The translations under genes and the position numbers were made by a program. Below, piece after piece: positions 1-11,269 of a stretch of 64,000 nucleotides of DNA (its first letter is position 1; each line of letters begins with the position of its first letter). This DNA comes from Symbiodinium natans (taxonomy: Eukaryota > Sar > Dinophyceae > Suessiales > Symbiodiniaceae). The stretch lies in NCBI GenBank assembly GCA_905221605.1, contig CAJNDS010002269.1, positions 50,001-114,000 on the forward strand, read 5' to 3'. The notes under the pieces were generated by a model. It saw nothing but the letters and a program-made list of their open reading frames with translations. It ran no database searches and was not told the DNA's origin.

Positions 1-2256
1 GGCTTCATGAAAGCAGAAGAAAGCGCTGAGACGACCTGTCGGCCGGCGTCGCGCGGATCATGGCCGCTGCAAGCGCAGCTGAAGGCTCTGAGGGTTTTTG
101 GGGTTTAAGGCGTCGGGATTATATAAAGTTGGAAAGTGTAGGATTCAATGGTTTTAGGGTTAAGGGCTTCGGCTTTGAGGTTTTCAAGTTTTAGGGCTTC
201 GTGCTTGCGTTTAGGGTCCGTGCACCACAGGGTGCACACGGGTCTAGCTTGGGTCCTGCATAAAGAAAATTAGGATCCCGTTGTAGGGCGCTGGCCAGAC
301 TACGAACCTAAACCGTCATGTAGAAAGAGATAGGGCCAAAGTGAAGGGCTTGGCCTACAGCGAGCTGCATAGCGCGCTGCAGCTTGGCCTACAATGAGCA
401 AGCCATAATGCCCACGTCGGTAAGGCACTCGCTGCGCAGAGAAATTAAGGCATTGACCGCTACCGACGCACATGAAGCCACAACGCACTCCGGATCAAAA
501 AGGATCTATGTATGAAGGCTGCTGAAACAGCTGAAGCAAAGCCTAAGCGACTCACAAGAGCTCTGCTACTAAGACACGAGGCGGAAACATGAACATGTCT
601 TTGGAAGGATGGATGGCACCACGGTTTGGAGCCCCTGCATCCCTTTAAAGGCTGGGAGAGGCAGCCATGCAGAGCCCCAACGTGCCCCCGCTCACAGTCC
701 TGAATAAGAATCCCTATTAAGGACTGTCAGTACATATGGGGGAACATCCCAAGAAATGGGCACTGAGCTTTCAAGCTCGCCCCTAACTACCGCTCTCGAG
801 TGCTTAGACCTTGTGTGCAAAACTTGGGTCAGGAGGTGTATTTGGGGTTCTAGGAACGGTAACTGTACTTATAGCTTGTTAGAAGCTTATTTGAGGTACT
901 TATACCAAGTTACAACTACCCTGAAGACCTCCGTGTGGGAAGCCCAAAGACTTCTACCTCCCCACAAATCGGGAATTTACCCAAACTCGGGTCTTCCGAG
1001 TGCTTCCCCCGCTCTCCCCTCCCCCCTCCCCCTCCCCCCCCCCCACCCCCCCCAAAAAAAAATAATAATAAAAACACTCCCGGGACCCTAAAATCCTCAG
1101 AGTGCTCGGAGCCTTTAAAAGGGGGGGGTGGTGGGGGTAAGGCGAACCCTACCCTGGCTTCCTGGCTTCCTTGCATTTTTTCTTGCCCATAAATCGCAAA
1201 TCCAGCGGCGGGTTGCGCCCGGCAGCAGAGAGGATGCTTGGATGATATAGACGTCCCTCCTCGCTCTGAAGCTCTAGGCTTAAAGGGTTTAGGGTTTAGG
1301 GTTTAGGGTTACCTTTATTACTCCAGGTTCCATTTTGGGTTCAGAGCTTCTGGGTTGTATGCCTTCCTGCCTGAGCTTCAGATGCTGGCCAAGAATGGCA
1401 TGGCCCTTTGGGCGTCCAGTCTGGCAGCACGAACCGCATAACTCGAAACCCTGCGCTTACAAGTATGTAGAACCCTGAAACCCTTCGGCTGAACACAAGA
1501 GGGGCGTGATTTCATGCCTTCTTTGAGCGATGAGCCCCACTCCCTTCACCAAGCAGCAGGTCTCCTGGACGTGTCGCACTGGAGGTCAGGGTTTGGGCTT
1601 TGGGGCTTTGGGGCTTTGGGGTTTCGGGGTTTCGGGGTTTCGGGGTTCGGGGTTTTGGGGCTTTTGGGGCTTTGGGGTTTTGGGGCTTTGGGGTTTCGGG
1701 GTTTTGGGCTTCCGGCTTAGGGTCCGGATCTTTACGCCTTCAGACCCGGCAAAGAGAGCAACAGGACCTACAGGAACAGCTACTAGGGTTTAAGGCTCAG
1801 GGTGGAGGGTTGAAAGGTTGCTCTACGGGCCTGATGAATCAGAATGGGTGTTTTGAAGTAGCCGGAACTCCAGTATACTCAAAGCACTATAAGCCCAAAC
1901 AACGGACGACAACGAACCCTAAACCCAGAGAGCCCAGACCTCTTAACTCAGCAGTACACACCTAAAATCACGTCGGGATCCCAATAAGGTACAACATGAA
2001 CGAAGGTATGCTCCCAAATCCGAACCCCTGAAGCCCAAAGCCCTCTGAATACCCCCGAATTGAGTCTTCCTCAAACCCAAACCCTAAACCGCCCAAGTAA
2101 TTTGCCGTGAGTAGACCTTGAACCCCAAACCCCAAGCCCTAAGCCCTGAAATTCAAGGGTTGTGGGGCTCCCTGCGAACCCTAAACCCGAAACCCTAACC
2201 CCTTTTAACCCTAAACCCTCAACCCTACACCCTAACCCCCATACCCTGAACCCGGC
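1..2256. other. Degenerate heptamer DNA without a supportable gene
   Basis: This stretch holds scattered TTTAGGG-like words, a run of 8-9 bp GGGGTTTC/GGGGCTTT variants at 1586-1705, C/G homopolymers near 1017-1056 and 1121-1138, and one end of an inverted-repeat element around 681-752 related to the copies at 31683 and 47301. Positions 25-90 are GC-rich and open on both strands and could be an exon fragment, but I cannot choose a strand. Long frames across the poly-C and GGGGTTT tracts are composition artefacts. Confidence 0.6.
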
Positions 2257-2332
2257 CTACTCGGGCCGGACAACGGAGCCGCGCTTCTTATTGCCCAGGC
2301 GCTTCATCACCTCGCGCACACGTCGCGGCACT
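2257..2332 (-). CDS. Candidate terminal exon, unknown protein
   Basis: After a TGCAG acceptor (2333-2334) one nucleotide precedes 24 GC3-rich codons reading VPRRVREVMKRLGNKKRGSV and ending in TAG at 2257-2259. The basic helix-like stretch contrasts with the heptamer DNA on both sides. I do not recognise it. It lies downstream of the terminal-exon candidate at 2869, so it would belong to a separate minus-strand gene. It could also be a GC-rich intergenic island. Confidence 0.3.
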
Positions 2333-2868
2333 CTGCAGTGGGGCGGGGGAGGTGGAGAGGTCGCAGGGCTTACCAGGATTTTACAGGTTTTTGCAGAGTT
2401 TTGAAGAGTTCTGCAGGGTTTTACAGGGTCTGCAACTTGTAGGGTTTATGTACAGTGAAAAGGATAAAGAACGTGAAGGGAGGCAGGAGTTCGGTTCCGA
2501 AGGTCCGCCAACTGGACCGCCAGCGAAGTGAACTTCAAGGCTGCAGAGTGTTTGTGCTGTTGAGGCTAGGGGCCCGAAGCCCTAAACCCAAAAACCTTAA
2601 ACCTAAAAACCCTAAAAACCCTATAAACCTTATAAACCCTATAAACCCTAAACCTTAAACCCTATTCGGGCTTGGGATCTGAGGTGCATTAGGGGCTCCT
2701 CACAGAACGTGTCACAAGGGAAGCCTAGGACTTACTTGCTTACTTCGATGCATCCCCACCAACCAGGGAATACAGGAGGGGGCACCCTTTCTTGCAAGGG
2801 CTTGGGCCCTAAACCCTATAACCCCCAAAGTTCTTTAACCCCTACCAGTGTGCTTGTTTTCCTCGGGC

Positions 2869-2950
2869 TCAGGGCCCAAAGAGCTTGAGAAACTCTGCCT
2901 CCTCGAACTCGTCGTCGATGGCGAGGTTGGTTTCCAGAGCGCCCACCGCG
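2869..2950 (-). CDS. Candidate terminal exon with acidic C-terminus
   Basis: The frame after a CCGCCAG acceptor reads VGALETNLAIDDEFEEAEFL, continues for five residues and stops at TGA 2869-2871. GC at third positions is high, acidic and hydrophobic residues are spaced as in a helix, and the codons are unlike the flanking CCCTAAA variants. It starts with one leading nucleotide, so the upstream exon must end in phase 2. The upstream candidate 4044-4112 does not satisfy this, so at least one exon is missing or miscalled. Function unknown. Confidence 0.4.
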
Positions 2951-4043
2951 CTGGCGGAGGTAAAGGACCCCGATTGGGACCTGCCTCGGCTCGCTGCACA
3001 TGGGGGGCTGCGGGCCTAGTGATTTGGGACTGCAGCCTATAAAGATCATGGTGATGAGTCTGCTCAGTATTTGAGTGGTTCTTGACTATGGATATCATTG
3101 TCACCGGTTATGAATGATGGCATCCTGTCGGGGCCTTCGAAGGCCCCCAAATCAACCTCAAAAGGCCCTCCCCCCCCCCCCCCCCCCGCCCAACGCACAT
3201 TGCATAGAAGATTCTACGGCGATTTGTTTTTTGGTAGTTTTAGATCGCTAACACCCCCCTCTTTCCCTTCAAGGCGGAGTCGGTTCTTTTGGGCCCTTCC
3301 CAGGTGCAGTTGGACATCAGCGCGGCCAAGCGGATGAACTTTAGCCTCGCATGATGCCCACAGCGGTTTTTTTTGAGGTCTTGCCAAAGAAACGAAGTTT
3401 TGGGGTTTATAGGGTTTTGAGGCATCTTTCGGGAAATTAGGGTGTTGGTTAGGGTTTCGGTGTTTGAGGAGCCCAAGGTTTTAGGGTGAAGTGAGTTTCG
3501 AGTTCAGTGTCGAAGGGTATGAAGGCTTTTCGCCTTGAGCGACTTATACACCAACGGCCCCCACGATCCGAGAACCGAAGCCCTAAAAGCCCTCAGAGTT
3601 GTCTGGTCTTCCGGCCTAGAGTAGTTCTACTTTGGGTTTCTAGGGTTTTAAGGCTCTGGGTTTAGGACTTCAAAGCCGCTTTTAAGCGCATGGATAGCTA
3701 TGACTGGGGCGTTAAGTACAGTTTGGGGTTTAGGGGGCCAACTGGCGAGAGAGCATTCCTTCTGAGAAGTGGGTTTAGAGTTTAGGATTTAGGGCCCTGG
3801 TTTTGGTACCCAAACCCATGAGGAGTATGCCATAAATAGGAGCTGATGATGGTTGAGGGATGCAACTGTTTAGTGAATCCCTAAACCCTATAAACCCTCC
3901 ACTGGCTCGATTCAGAGCTTTAGAGGCTTACAGCATGGGACCCTGGCATGTCACTGTCTTGGCAGCCCTACACCCTAAAACCCGAAATCCTGCAACCCTA
4001 ATCCCCGAACACCGCAAACCCTAAAAGCCGAAAAACCCCTTTC

Positions 4044-4112
4044 CTCAAAGCCCAGCAGCTTCCGCACACATTTCTGGAAACGGAGGACGGGTCTCAAGTC
4101 GCTGGGCGAGGC
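4044..4112 (-). CDS. Candidate internal exon
   Basis: An ACCGCCAG acceptor (4113-4114) is followed by 23 phase-0 codons beginning ASPSDLRPVLRFQKCVRKLL and then GAG|GAAAGG, a possible GA donor. GA-AG introns are reported in some dinoflagellates but are uncommon. The 69-bp island is GC-rich and sits in heptamer DNA. No domain recognised. Confidence 0.35.
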
Positions 4113-4283
4113 CTGGCGGTTTAGCTTTCAGGGCTTGTAGTGTTGGCGGGGCGCTGCTGGGTTGGCGGACGCCACCAAGAGATTCTCTGAAGCCATCTAG
4201 GGGTGACCTAGACTTGAGGTCTTCCTCTTTGGACTGTTGTGTGGGGGGGTCGGGGTGGCTGCTATCAGGGTAGAGCCCCGCAC

Positions 4284-4340
4284 CTCTTCACGCAAGCGAC
4301 ACAGCACACAGCAAGCTGCAGCAACTCAAGCTCGGCCATG
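4284..4340 (-). CDS. Candidate internal exon
   Basis: A GGCTAG acceptor (4341-4342) precedes 18 codons reading MAELELLQLAVCCVACVK. The frame then meets AG|GTGCGG, a normal GT donor. A leucine/valine-rich helix with cysteines is suggested. Phase 1 in and 2 out does not fit the candidate at 4044, so the two may not be adjacent exons. Confidence 0.3.
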
Positions 4341-4438
4341 CTAGCCGTGAGAGCGAGGGTTGGGTTTTCTTGCCTACCCCAACCAGCCGAAGACACCAGG
4401 CAAACCCTGCACCCCTAAGCCCTTGAACGCGAAACCCC

Positions 4439-4556
4439 TAAACCCTTGAACCCTTGAACCCTCGAACCCTTGAACCCTCGAACCCTTGAGCCCTTGAGCC
4501 CTTGAGCCCTTGAACCCTTGAACCCTTGACCCCTTGACCCCTTAACGCCCTTGAAC
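4439..4556. repeat. CCCTTGAA/CCCTCGAA variant array
   Basis: About thirteen 9-bp units of the form CCCTTGAAC, with CCCTCGAAC and CCCTTGAGC variants, form a locally homogeneous block just before a canonical CCCTAAA array. It looks like a telomere unit that gained bases and was then amplified locally. Confidence 0.8.
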
Positions 4557-4567
4557 CCCAAAGGCCC

Positions 4568-4965
4568 CTAAACCCTAAACCCTAAACCCTAAACCCTAAA
4601 CCCTAAACCCTAAACCCTAAACCCTAAACCCTATACTGCCCAGTACCCCCCAAGAGAAGCCCCAGCCTCGGTGGAAGCCACGGAGGCTGCGGCACAGCTC
4701 TCCTCTCTCCAGATCGCAGGGGCAGGGTTTAGGGTTTAGGGTTTAGGGTTTAGGGTTTAGGGTTTAGGGTTTAGGGTTTAGGGTTTAGGGTTTAGGGTTT
4801 AGGGTTTAGGGTTTAGTTTTAGGGTTTAGGGTTTAGGGTTTAGGGTTTAGGGTTTAGGGTTTAGGGTTTAGGGTTTAGGGTTTAGGGTTTAGGGTTGAGG
4901 ATTTAGGGTTTAGGGTTTAGGGTTTAGGGTTGAGGATTTAGGGTTTAGGGTTTAGGGTTTAGGGT
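4568..4965. repeat. Diverging telomere arrays around a GC-rich island
   Basis: (CCCTAAA)n at 4568-4631 is followed by a unique GC-rich 95-bp island and then (TTTAGGG)n at 4726-4965, with two shared GTTGAGGATTTAGGG interruptions inside the second array. The order C-strand then G-strand is opposite to that made by end-to-end telomere fusion. The island reads on + as codons including EAPASVEATEAAAQLSSLQI and is followed directly by GTTTAGGG, which could act as a GT donor. A second such + island (5045-5131) also runs straight into GTTTAGGG. Confidence 0.85.
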
Positions 4966-5463
4966 CCGCTCCTGGGGGCCTTGAGCGTAACCGGAGGGAT
5001 GGGGGGGGGGAGAGATCCTGGGGTCAGAGCTCGGGCTCCCCCAAAAATTTAAAAAAGCTTCTTCCCCACGTCCCTGAACACCCCGAGCCGGAGAAAAAGC
5101 ACGAGGAGCCGGAACTGGAACCCTCAAACCACGGTTTAGGGTTTAGGGTTTAGGGTTTAGGGTTTGTGGTGCAGTATCTTCTGTTGAGTTCTGGTCGGGT
5201 TGAGGGTTTGGGGCTCAGGACTCAAGTTTTTTTAGGCTCCAGGGAACGGCGCAAGCGCATGCTGTTTCATGCATGCTTGCATGCACCCATCTAAAGGTGT
5301 ACATTCTCGGGCCGGAAATTCCCCAAAAGAGCGCATGATCAGACAGAACTATCGTTCTATACCCTACAGCGCCTAACCCCAATTCCAATACCTGTGAACG
5401 TCCACGTGGGGAATTAGGTGTCAGTCCCCCTTAAACCTAGACGGCTGACCCTAACCCTGAGAT

Positions 5464-5566
5464 GGGGGTTTACGATGTTAGGGGTACCTCATTGGGGTCC
5501 AAAAAAGAAGGGGACGCTACTATTTGGGGGTCTATCTTAGGGGTCCCCTATTTTCGTAATCCCCCC
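5464..5566. mobile_element. Short inverted-repeat element, family D, copy 1
   Basis: About 103 bp starting GGGGGTTTACGATGTTAGGG and ending in its imperfect reverse complement (CCCTATTTTCGTAATCCCCC). There is no coding capacity. Related copies lie at about 23205-23282 and 52713-52922, so this is a dispersed MITE-like family. Confidence 0.65.
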
Positions 5567-7122
5567 ATATCGAGTGCCAGACAGCTCTACCGAAAGATTT
5601 TCGGGGAGGTCGTGGGCAGGCGGGCCTCCGCGGGGAGGAGGATGTCCGTGGAACCCAAAGCGGGTGCAACCTGCCCACAGGAAAAGGAATCCATGAGGGC
5701 ATTTTGGTGCTTGAAGGTTTGAGGGGTTTCGGCTGTCGGAGGTTTTGGGACTTTTGAAAATTGGGTTCATCTCCATTCGATTCCTGTTGGCTATCCGACT
5801 ATCCTGTCCGGTACTGCCCCGAGGTGGATGGGAATGGCATTTTGCTTTTCGGGTCGTGCCGGAAACAAGATCTGAGTTTCTGTCACTGCAACCCATACTT
5901 TGCAAAATCCGCCCTTCAGCTCTGAAAGTTCAAGCCGCACCCCCCCCCAAGCACCCGGCAATCACTGAAGCTACGAGTAGGGAGTTTAGGGTTTGCTTGG
6001 AGGGTTGTAAGTAGGGTAACTATAGCCATATCTTGTTCTGACCTTGTTTTGGGGCATTCCACATCAAATGAGAAGTGGACGTGAACCGTTGAGTCCCCAC
6101 AACTTGAAAAGCCCTCGCTTTGCACCTTGAAGCCCTATGTGAATAGAAACCGTCAGCCAAAATAAACCCTCTCAAAGCCAATAAGGGGGAACATGTAAAC
6201 GAAGTCCCGCACAAGACCCACTTGCCCCCTGCAAGTTCCCAGGTCTCCAAACCCCAAACCCTAAAACCTAGGACAGCAGCTTTTCAGAATTCCCGGGGGC
6301 CCTTCTTGAATTTAAATGGAGGTGCCTTGGGCCCGTCGGCCCGCCGGCAGCAGACCAAGTCCTGGGCTCTTCGAGGGCTTTTGTATATTTAATATCACAA
6401 GAATTGGATGAATTTAATTTCAAATTCCATGATTAATCTTCAATACCATTAAATCCATTTTTAATAGAGATGAAGGGCTCAGGGCTGAGGGTTTCGGGGG
6501 TTCAGGGTCTACAAGGGAGGTATAAGGTTGGAGGTTTGAGGGTTAATGCGGAGGAGCAAACAAGACACGGGCTACAGAGAAAAGAAGGCACAGCTAGGAA
6601 AAGAAACGCGACGCAGTCGACGTGCTGAGTGTTTAGTGTGCAAGGGTAGCCCCAGACCCGAAATTCCTACCGAACCGACATGAGCCGACTCGGCCAGATG
6701 CTTTGAGGGTTCTCAAAACCCCTCAAATCTCGAAAGCAGCCCGAAACCCTAGAAACTTAGACTAGATCAGCAGCCCACGAAGGGCCCGCAGGGCCCACAA
6801 GAGCAGGGTCCAAGGCTCAGTGTTGGGAGGAAAGCAACTTACGCCTGAACGCCCTCGAGGTTACAGGGGGTAGTCAAAACCTACTAGCCATCCCCCAGGA
6901 ACATTCATGACCATAGCTTTTTAACCAAGCAAATTACAAGAGGTGAGGCCCAAAAGAAAAGTCTTCCACAACGAGCCCTGATCCCGTAGACCCCCTACAC
7001 CCTCAGCCGCGAAACCCTAACCCGAACCCTCAACCCTAAACTCTAAACCTTAACCCTCAACCCTAAACCTTAACCCTCAACCCTAAACTCTAAACCTTAA
7101 CCCTAAACCCTAAACCCCTAAG
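5567..7122. other. No supportable gene; unique plus degenerate heptamer DNA
   Basis: Mostly unique sequence of intermediate GC with scattered CCCTAAA words. 6371-6470 is AT-rich with small inverted repeats, and 7010-7118 is a degenerate CCCTAAA/CTCTAAA/CCTTAAC array. Open frames here are short and lack codon bias, so I see no gene. Confidence 0.5.
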
Positions 7123-7180
7123 TCGCTCCAGGTGTCCCAGATGGACATGGCACCCGGGATGGCGGCGTCTTCTGCGTCAA
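7123..7180 (-). CDS. Candidate exon fragment
   Basis: An AAGAG acceptor (7181-7182) is followed by a GC-rich frame reading DAEDAAIPGAMSIWDTWSDL with two leading nucleotides. The donor is unclear because the frame runs directly into CTTAGGGG heptamer DNA. No domain recognised. Confidence 0.25.
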
Positions 7181-7410
7181 CTCTTGGGCCCAAACAAACG
7201 AAGAGGCCTCCTTTTGGAGTTTGGAGGTATAACGTGCCCTTGATAACTTTTGAAAGGGAGCTAAAGCAGGGGCGCTTCAAGGGGGACTTCAAGGGGGCTA
7301 GGTTCTCATGGTATTTAACCACAGAACAGTTATTCTAATCCCAAAACCCACCGCAAGGTTCTTAGGATTCCGAATCTTTCAAGGAGCCCCTGGCAAGATC
7401 CAACCCGAAA

Positions 7411-7525
7411 GTTGGGGTTTAGGGTTTAGGGTTTGGGGTTTAGGGTTTGGGGTTTAGGGTTTGGGGTTTAGGGTTTGGGGTTTAGGGTTTAGGGTTTGGG
7501 GTTTAGGGTTTGGGGTTTAGGGTTT
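7411..7525. repeat. Alternating TTTAGGG/TTTGGGG array
   Basis: Here canonical TTTAGGG and variant TTTGGGG alternate regularly, giving an effective 14-bp unit. That implies amplification of a dimer rather than independent point changes. Confidence 0.85.
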
Positions 7526-8439
7526 TGTATCAAGAACAATGCAAACCCGATGGCATCACCGATGCATAGTCCTAATTTAAAGAGTATCAAATCATGTACC
7601 AACAATACTTAAATGCGATCAAACGCTAATAATAACATAGCATTTTCCTTTCATTACTAGTAAAGATTTCTATGAAAAGATATTTAAATATATCTCCTTC
7701 GAACTCATTTCTGCTTCTATTCGTGATGTGCGGGAGCCGCGCGGCCGCATCCAAGGCACACGCCAAGCTTTACCAAATAAAAATGCAGGATTCATTCTTA
7801 TTTACTTCTATCTTCATCCTATTTTACTTTATGAGAAGCCTTTCAATGCAACTGCCTCTGAAACCCAGCAAGGGAACAACCAACATACCAAAACCCTAAA
7901 CCCTAAACCCATGGCCAAAGGGCTCACCTAGGACTGAGTCCTGAACCCTAAGCCCCTTTGGTTAAGAAACCATCGAGAGGGCCTACAGCGTTCAGGGCGC
8001 GGCTTGGATTTGGCGGGCTTTCTATTGAAGGTTCACGGATTCTTGTTTCTCGTTGGGCAGGGTTTAGGGTTTCGGGTAGTAACTCGAGGCCTTCAGGTAT
8101 GGGCAGTTGAGAGATACATTCCAAGATCGCCCTCCTCACCTCCTGTTAACTCTACAAACTCTCTACAAACCCCCGACGCACATTTTACACGGCGCAGCAG
8201 TGCGCCGAAACCGTGGCGGACCCCTTTTCAGGGGTTTTGCTGCGGTCTTGTCCACCTCTGCTGCACGCCCGTGAGGGGCGAATATCACAACACCCCAAAC
8301 CCTAAACCCATAAACCCTAAACCCTAAACCCATAAACCCTAAACCCTAAACCCTAAACCCTAAACCCATGAACCCATCACTGCGAAGGCACCTCAGCCTG
8401 GTCTCGCTGCATCCTGGGAACATACCACAAACCATAGAC

Positions 8440-8510
8440 TTGCTGCCGCGCGACCTTGCGCAACGCTTGCTTCTTTAGCACGCGAAGCAGAATGCATAGG
8501 GTCACGGGCG
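8440..8510 (-). CDS. Candidate internal exon, basic helix
   Basis: A GAAGCAAG acceptor (8511-8512) gives two leading bases and then 23 codons beginning PVTLCILLRVLKKQALRKVA, ending CAA|GTCTATGG with a GT donor. Third positions are GC-rich and the peptide is an amphipathic basic helix. Another frame across the same stretch is also open, so the frame choice rests on codon bias. Function unknown. Confidence 0.35.
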
Positions 8511-8519
8511 CTTGCTTCA

Positions 8520-10380
8520 TTCAAAACCTGTCCAAACACAACAAACCCTTGCCTAGGGAACCTGAAGGTTTCCGAGAATGAGATCCCTTTTGGGGGTGGT
8601 CTCTTTCACTTGGGTGTAGGATTCAGGGCTTAAGGACCGTATTTGGGGTACAGGGGGCCTTGGACGCGCAGAAACACTTGACGCCAAACAAGTCTAAATA
8701 GGCTATCAATGGGGGTCCTAGGGCTTAGGGCGATTTATGGTTTAGGGATGTTTAGGGTTTAGGGCTTGAACAACCGGAGCAATGAGCAGCTGGGCAAGAG
8801 GTGATCTGGGTCCGCCGGACGGGGAAAACGATGTCCACGGAAGCGCGCGCACTCAAGGCGCAATCCGACGGGCTCTCTCCCACTCCACGAAGCCGCGTAG
8901 TACTGCAAGGCTTTGGGTCCTAATGTCCGGAATCCTACACCATATAAGCCCTAAACCGTAAACCTCGAACCGCACAACTGTAAGTTTTGGCAGGTTGGCC
9001 CCTGGAACCCTCCGAAAGTTCCTAAACAAGATCTCAAATGCAGTAAGGGGCAACCTTAAGAAATCTAAGGTCTTAGCATGTCTGGGTAGTGCATAGCGAA
9101 GCAGGAGAGTGGATCACTAACAAGACCCGGAGACTGAGGGAACGCCGTCACAAAGAAAGCTAGATTTCAGGATGGAATGACCAGTAGAGCAGCTATAGGT
9201 TACAGTGGTCAGAAGGGTTTAGGGTTTAGGGTTTTGGGTTTAGGGTTTAGGGTTGAATAACCCGATTCGGGCTTGTTATAGCCCTACTTACAACCAGTTC
9301 AAGATTGGAGATGAAGGATATAGGGCTTAGGACTGGAGCTCAGCAAGCTACAATGTAGAGGGCTTCTTTACGGGGTATATAAGGGTAGTGCAGGGTTAGA
9401 GAAGGACTTCAGAGCGGTTTGGGGAGGAAAGACGGCGCATGTCCCCACAAGAACCTCCGGGCGGACGAGCCGGGAAATCCCTTCCTCTCGCGATCTTTAC
9501 CCTCTCTCCAGACAGCCCGCGGTACATTCTAGGTATATATGGCGGTTCCCACAACAGGTGTACCCTTAGTGGGGTTGTTCTTATAACAGGGATTATAGTT
9601 TGGGGGGTATAAAGGTAGCTTCGCTGTAGATGCAACTACCCCAAAACATGTCGCACCTTCAGTTGGGTTGGGAGCACACCTCCAGCATTCTGAGCCACCT
9701 AAAGTTATCTAAAAGGTCCTTTCTGTTGAAGGGGGCAGTTTGGATATGAGGAGGAGGTGGGGATCACCCGCGCCCTGAGAGACAGTTGGAAAACGTGCAA
9801 GCGTGGGCGCGCGAGAGTCTGATTGGTGTTTAAGGCTTGGGCTTAGGGGCTTGGGGGCTTCAGGGCTTAAATGTGTAGGAGTTGAGGGTTCAGGGTGCAA
9901 GGGTTCAAGTGTTTAGTCTGTAAGGGTTTGAGGGTCTAGGGAAGTGTCGGGTGATGTTTTCTCACACCTGTGATCCTCCCTCAAGGCTGTTTTGCAATGG
10001 CGCATCGTATGGGGCCTTCATCCTGAAGACCTTGTACAGCGGCCCATGTAGACCTAAAGTACCAATGAGTTCATGCAACCCTCTACACAAAGGGTTTAGG
10101 GTTTAGGGTTTAGGGTTCAGGACCAGAATATCACAGGACCTCGTAGTCTGACCCTGAGCCCCAACCCAAAGCCCTACAGCTCAACACACACAAAGCCCTA
10201 AGGCCTTGACCCTAAGACGACGCCTGCGCCTGGGCGTAGAAGCCCATCAAGTTTTGCAACTCTGGCTTACTCTGCCTCACGGCTGACTGTGCACCTGGCA
10301 TTTAGGGGCTTCGAAGCCTCAGCCCTACACCGCTTCTTAAGGCTTTGGAGTAGACCCTGGAAATAAGTAGATACTTTTAG
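8520..10380. other. No firm gene; one ambiguous GC-rich island
   Basis: Positions 8812-8911 are GC-rich and open in several frames on both strands, so an exon is possible but cannot be assigned. The rest is unique sequence with heptamer words and a short array at 9216-9254. The stretch 9500-9620 contains GGGATTATAGTTTGGGG-like words resembling family E elements. Confidence 0.4.
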
Positions 10381-10389
10381 GAGGCCCCA

Positions 10390-10541
10390 CTTGAAGGTTC
10401 ATGGTACTTACTAACCAATTATAACTGGGCTTATAACCCTACTTATAATTGGGATAACCCCTATAAGGCCCTTTAGGGGTTATTAGAAGTAGGGCTATAA
10501 GTACAGTGATAATTGGTTAGTAAGTACCATGAACCTTCAAG
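10390..10541. mobile_element. Palindromic MITE-like element with 33-bp perfect arms
   Basis: Positions 10390-10422 are the exact reverse complement of 10509-10541. The inner sequence continues the dyad with mismatches, so the 152-bp element can fold into one long hairpin. Arms begin CTTGAAGGTTCATGGTACTT. It has no ORF and no clear target duplication. Shorter matches to the arm tip (GAAGGTTCATGG) occur elsewhere, for example near 32693, 45503 and 54538. Confidence 0.75.
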
Positions 10542-10686
10542 CAGAGCATCGCGAGGGCGGTGCCATGTCAATGGTCAGTAGCTAAGGAAAGGGGCGATGC
10601 TGTTGAAGCCCACGCTCGTGGCAATCAGTGAGGTGGGCCCAAAGGATGTAAAACTCCAGGCCCGTCACCCTCAAGTCCAAAACTCC

Positions 10687-10689
<3 letters not shown>

Positions 10690-10735
<46 letters not shown>

Positions 10736-10945
10736 TTTTTTGGGTTTAGGGGTGAAATCTCCCAACACAGGAGACAAGCCAAACAGTCCAAGACACTTCC
10801 CTCATGTAGAGGCCTATTCGAACAGAGAATTCATATTTTGGGTAGTTTGTATGATGCATATATGCACATATATATATATATGTATATACATATATATGAT
10901 GCATGACATGTACACATATATATATATACATATATATACCTAGGG
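10690..10945. repeat. (GT)n and (AT)n microsatellites
   Basis: A (GT)n tract of about 44 bp at 10690-10733 and an AT/ATAC-rich tract at 10866-10945 flank unique sequence. Frames through them are low-complexity artefacts. Confidence 0.95.
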
Positions 10946-10977
10946 TTTAGAAGCACGGGAATATCTCACCTATTTGC

Positions 10978-11085
10978 TAGTTCATGGTTGGGATAGTATT
11001 ACATGTAAAACTTCTAGTCCTTATTGAGTTTGAGTTTAAGTACCCTTTTAAACATGTAAAATGTTACCCCACCATGACAGAGTTT
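10978..11085. repeat. Dispersed ~105-bp repeat, copy A
   Basis: It shares AGTTCATGGTTGGGATAG, CCTTATTGAGTTT, AAATGTAAAATGTTACCCCA and ATGACAGAG with 42699-42795 in the same order and orientation. A more diverged third copy lies at 12515-12595. No terminal repeats are evident. Copies A and B lie just downstream, in minus-strand terms, of a candidate exon donor. Confidence 0.7.
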
Positions 11086-11100
11086 ACGCTCCTGTGTTAC

Positions 11101-11157
11101 TGGAAGGCCTTCGAGGATGATCCGAATGTTGTTGCCACCAGACTCCTGCCACGGATA
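11101..11157 (-). CDS. Candidate internal exon
   Basis: Nineteen phase-0 codons reading YPWQESGGNNIRIILEGLP lie between an acceptor CCGCAAG, itself directly next to a CCCTAAA array on the minus strand, and a strong donor CCA|GTAACA. The same DNA is open on + (KAFEDDPNVVATRLLPRILA) and runs into GTTTAGGG there. I favour minus because of the donor and the general gene direction. Confidence 0.35.
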
Positions 11158-11162
11158 CTTGC

Positions 11163-11269
11163 GGTTTAGGGTTTAGGGTTTAGGGTTTAGGGTTTAGGGT
11201 TTAGGGTTTAGGGTTTAGGGTTTAGGGTTTAGGGTTTAGGGTTTAGGGTTTAGGGTTTAGGGTTTAGGG
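11163..11269. repeat. (TTTAGGG)15 interstitial telomere array
   Basis: About 15 perfect consecutive units, one of the cleanest arrays in the window. It abuts the candidate exon at 11101-11157 with only six bases between. Confidence 0.95.

Noticed and set aside
1514-1965. Overlapping GFG/WGFGA-rich ORFs
   Set aside because: They are three frames through the GGGGTTTC/GGGGCTTT repeat and not a glycine-phenylalanine protein.
10582-10943. ORFs rich in Cys-Val, His-Thr or Tyr-Ile
   Set aside because: They translate GT and AT microsatellites; no codon bias and no flanking coding sequence.
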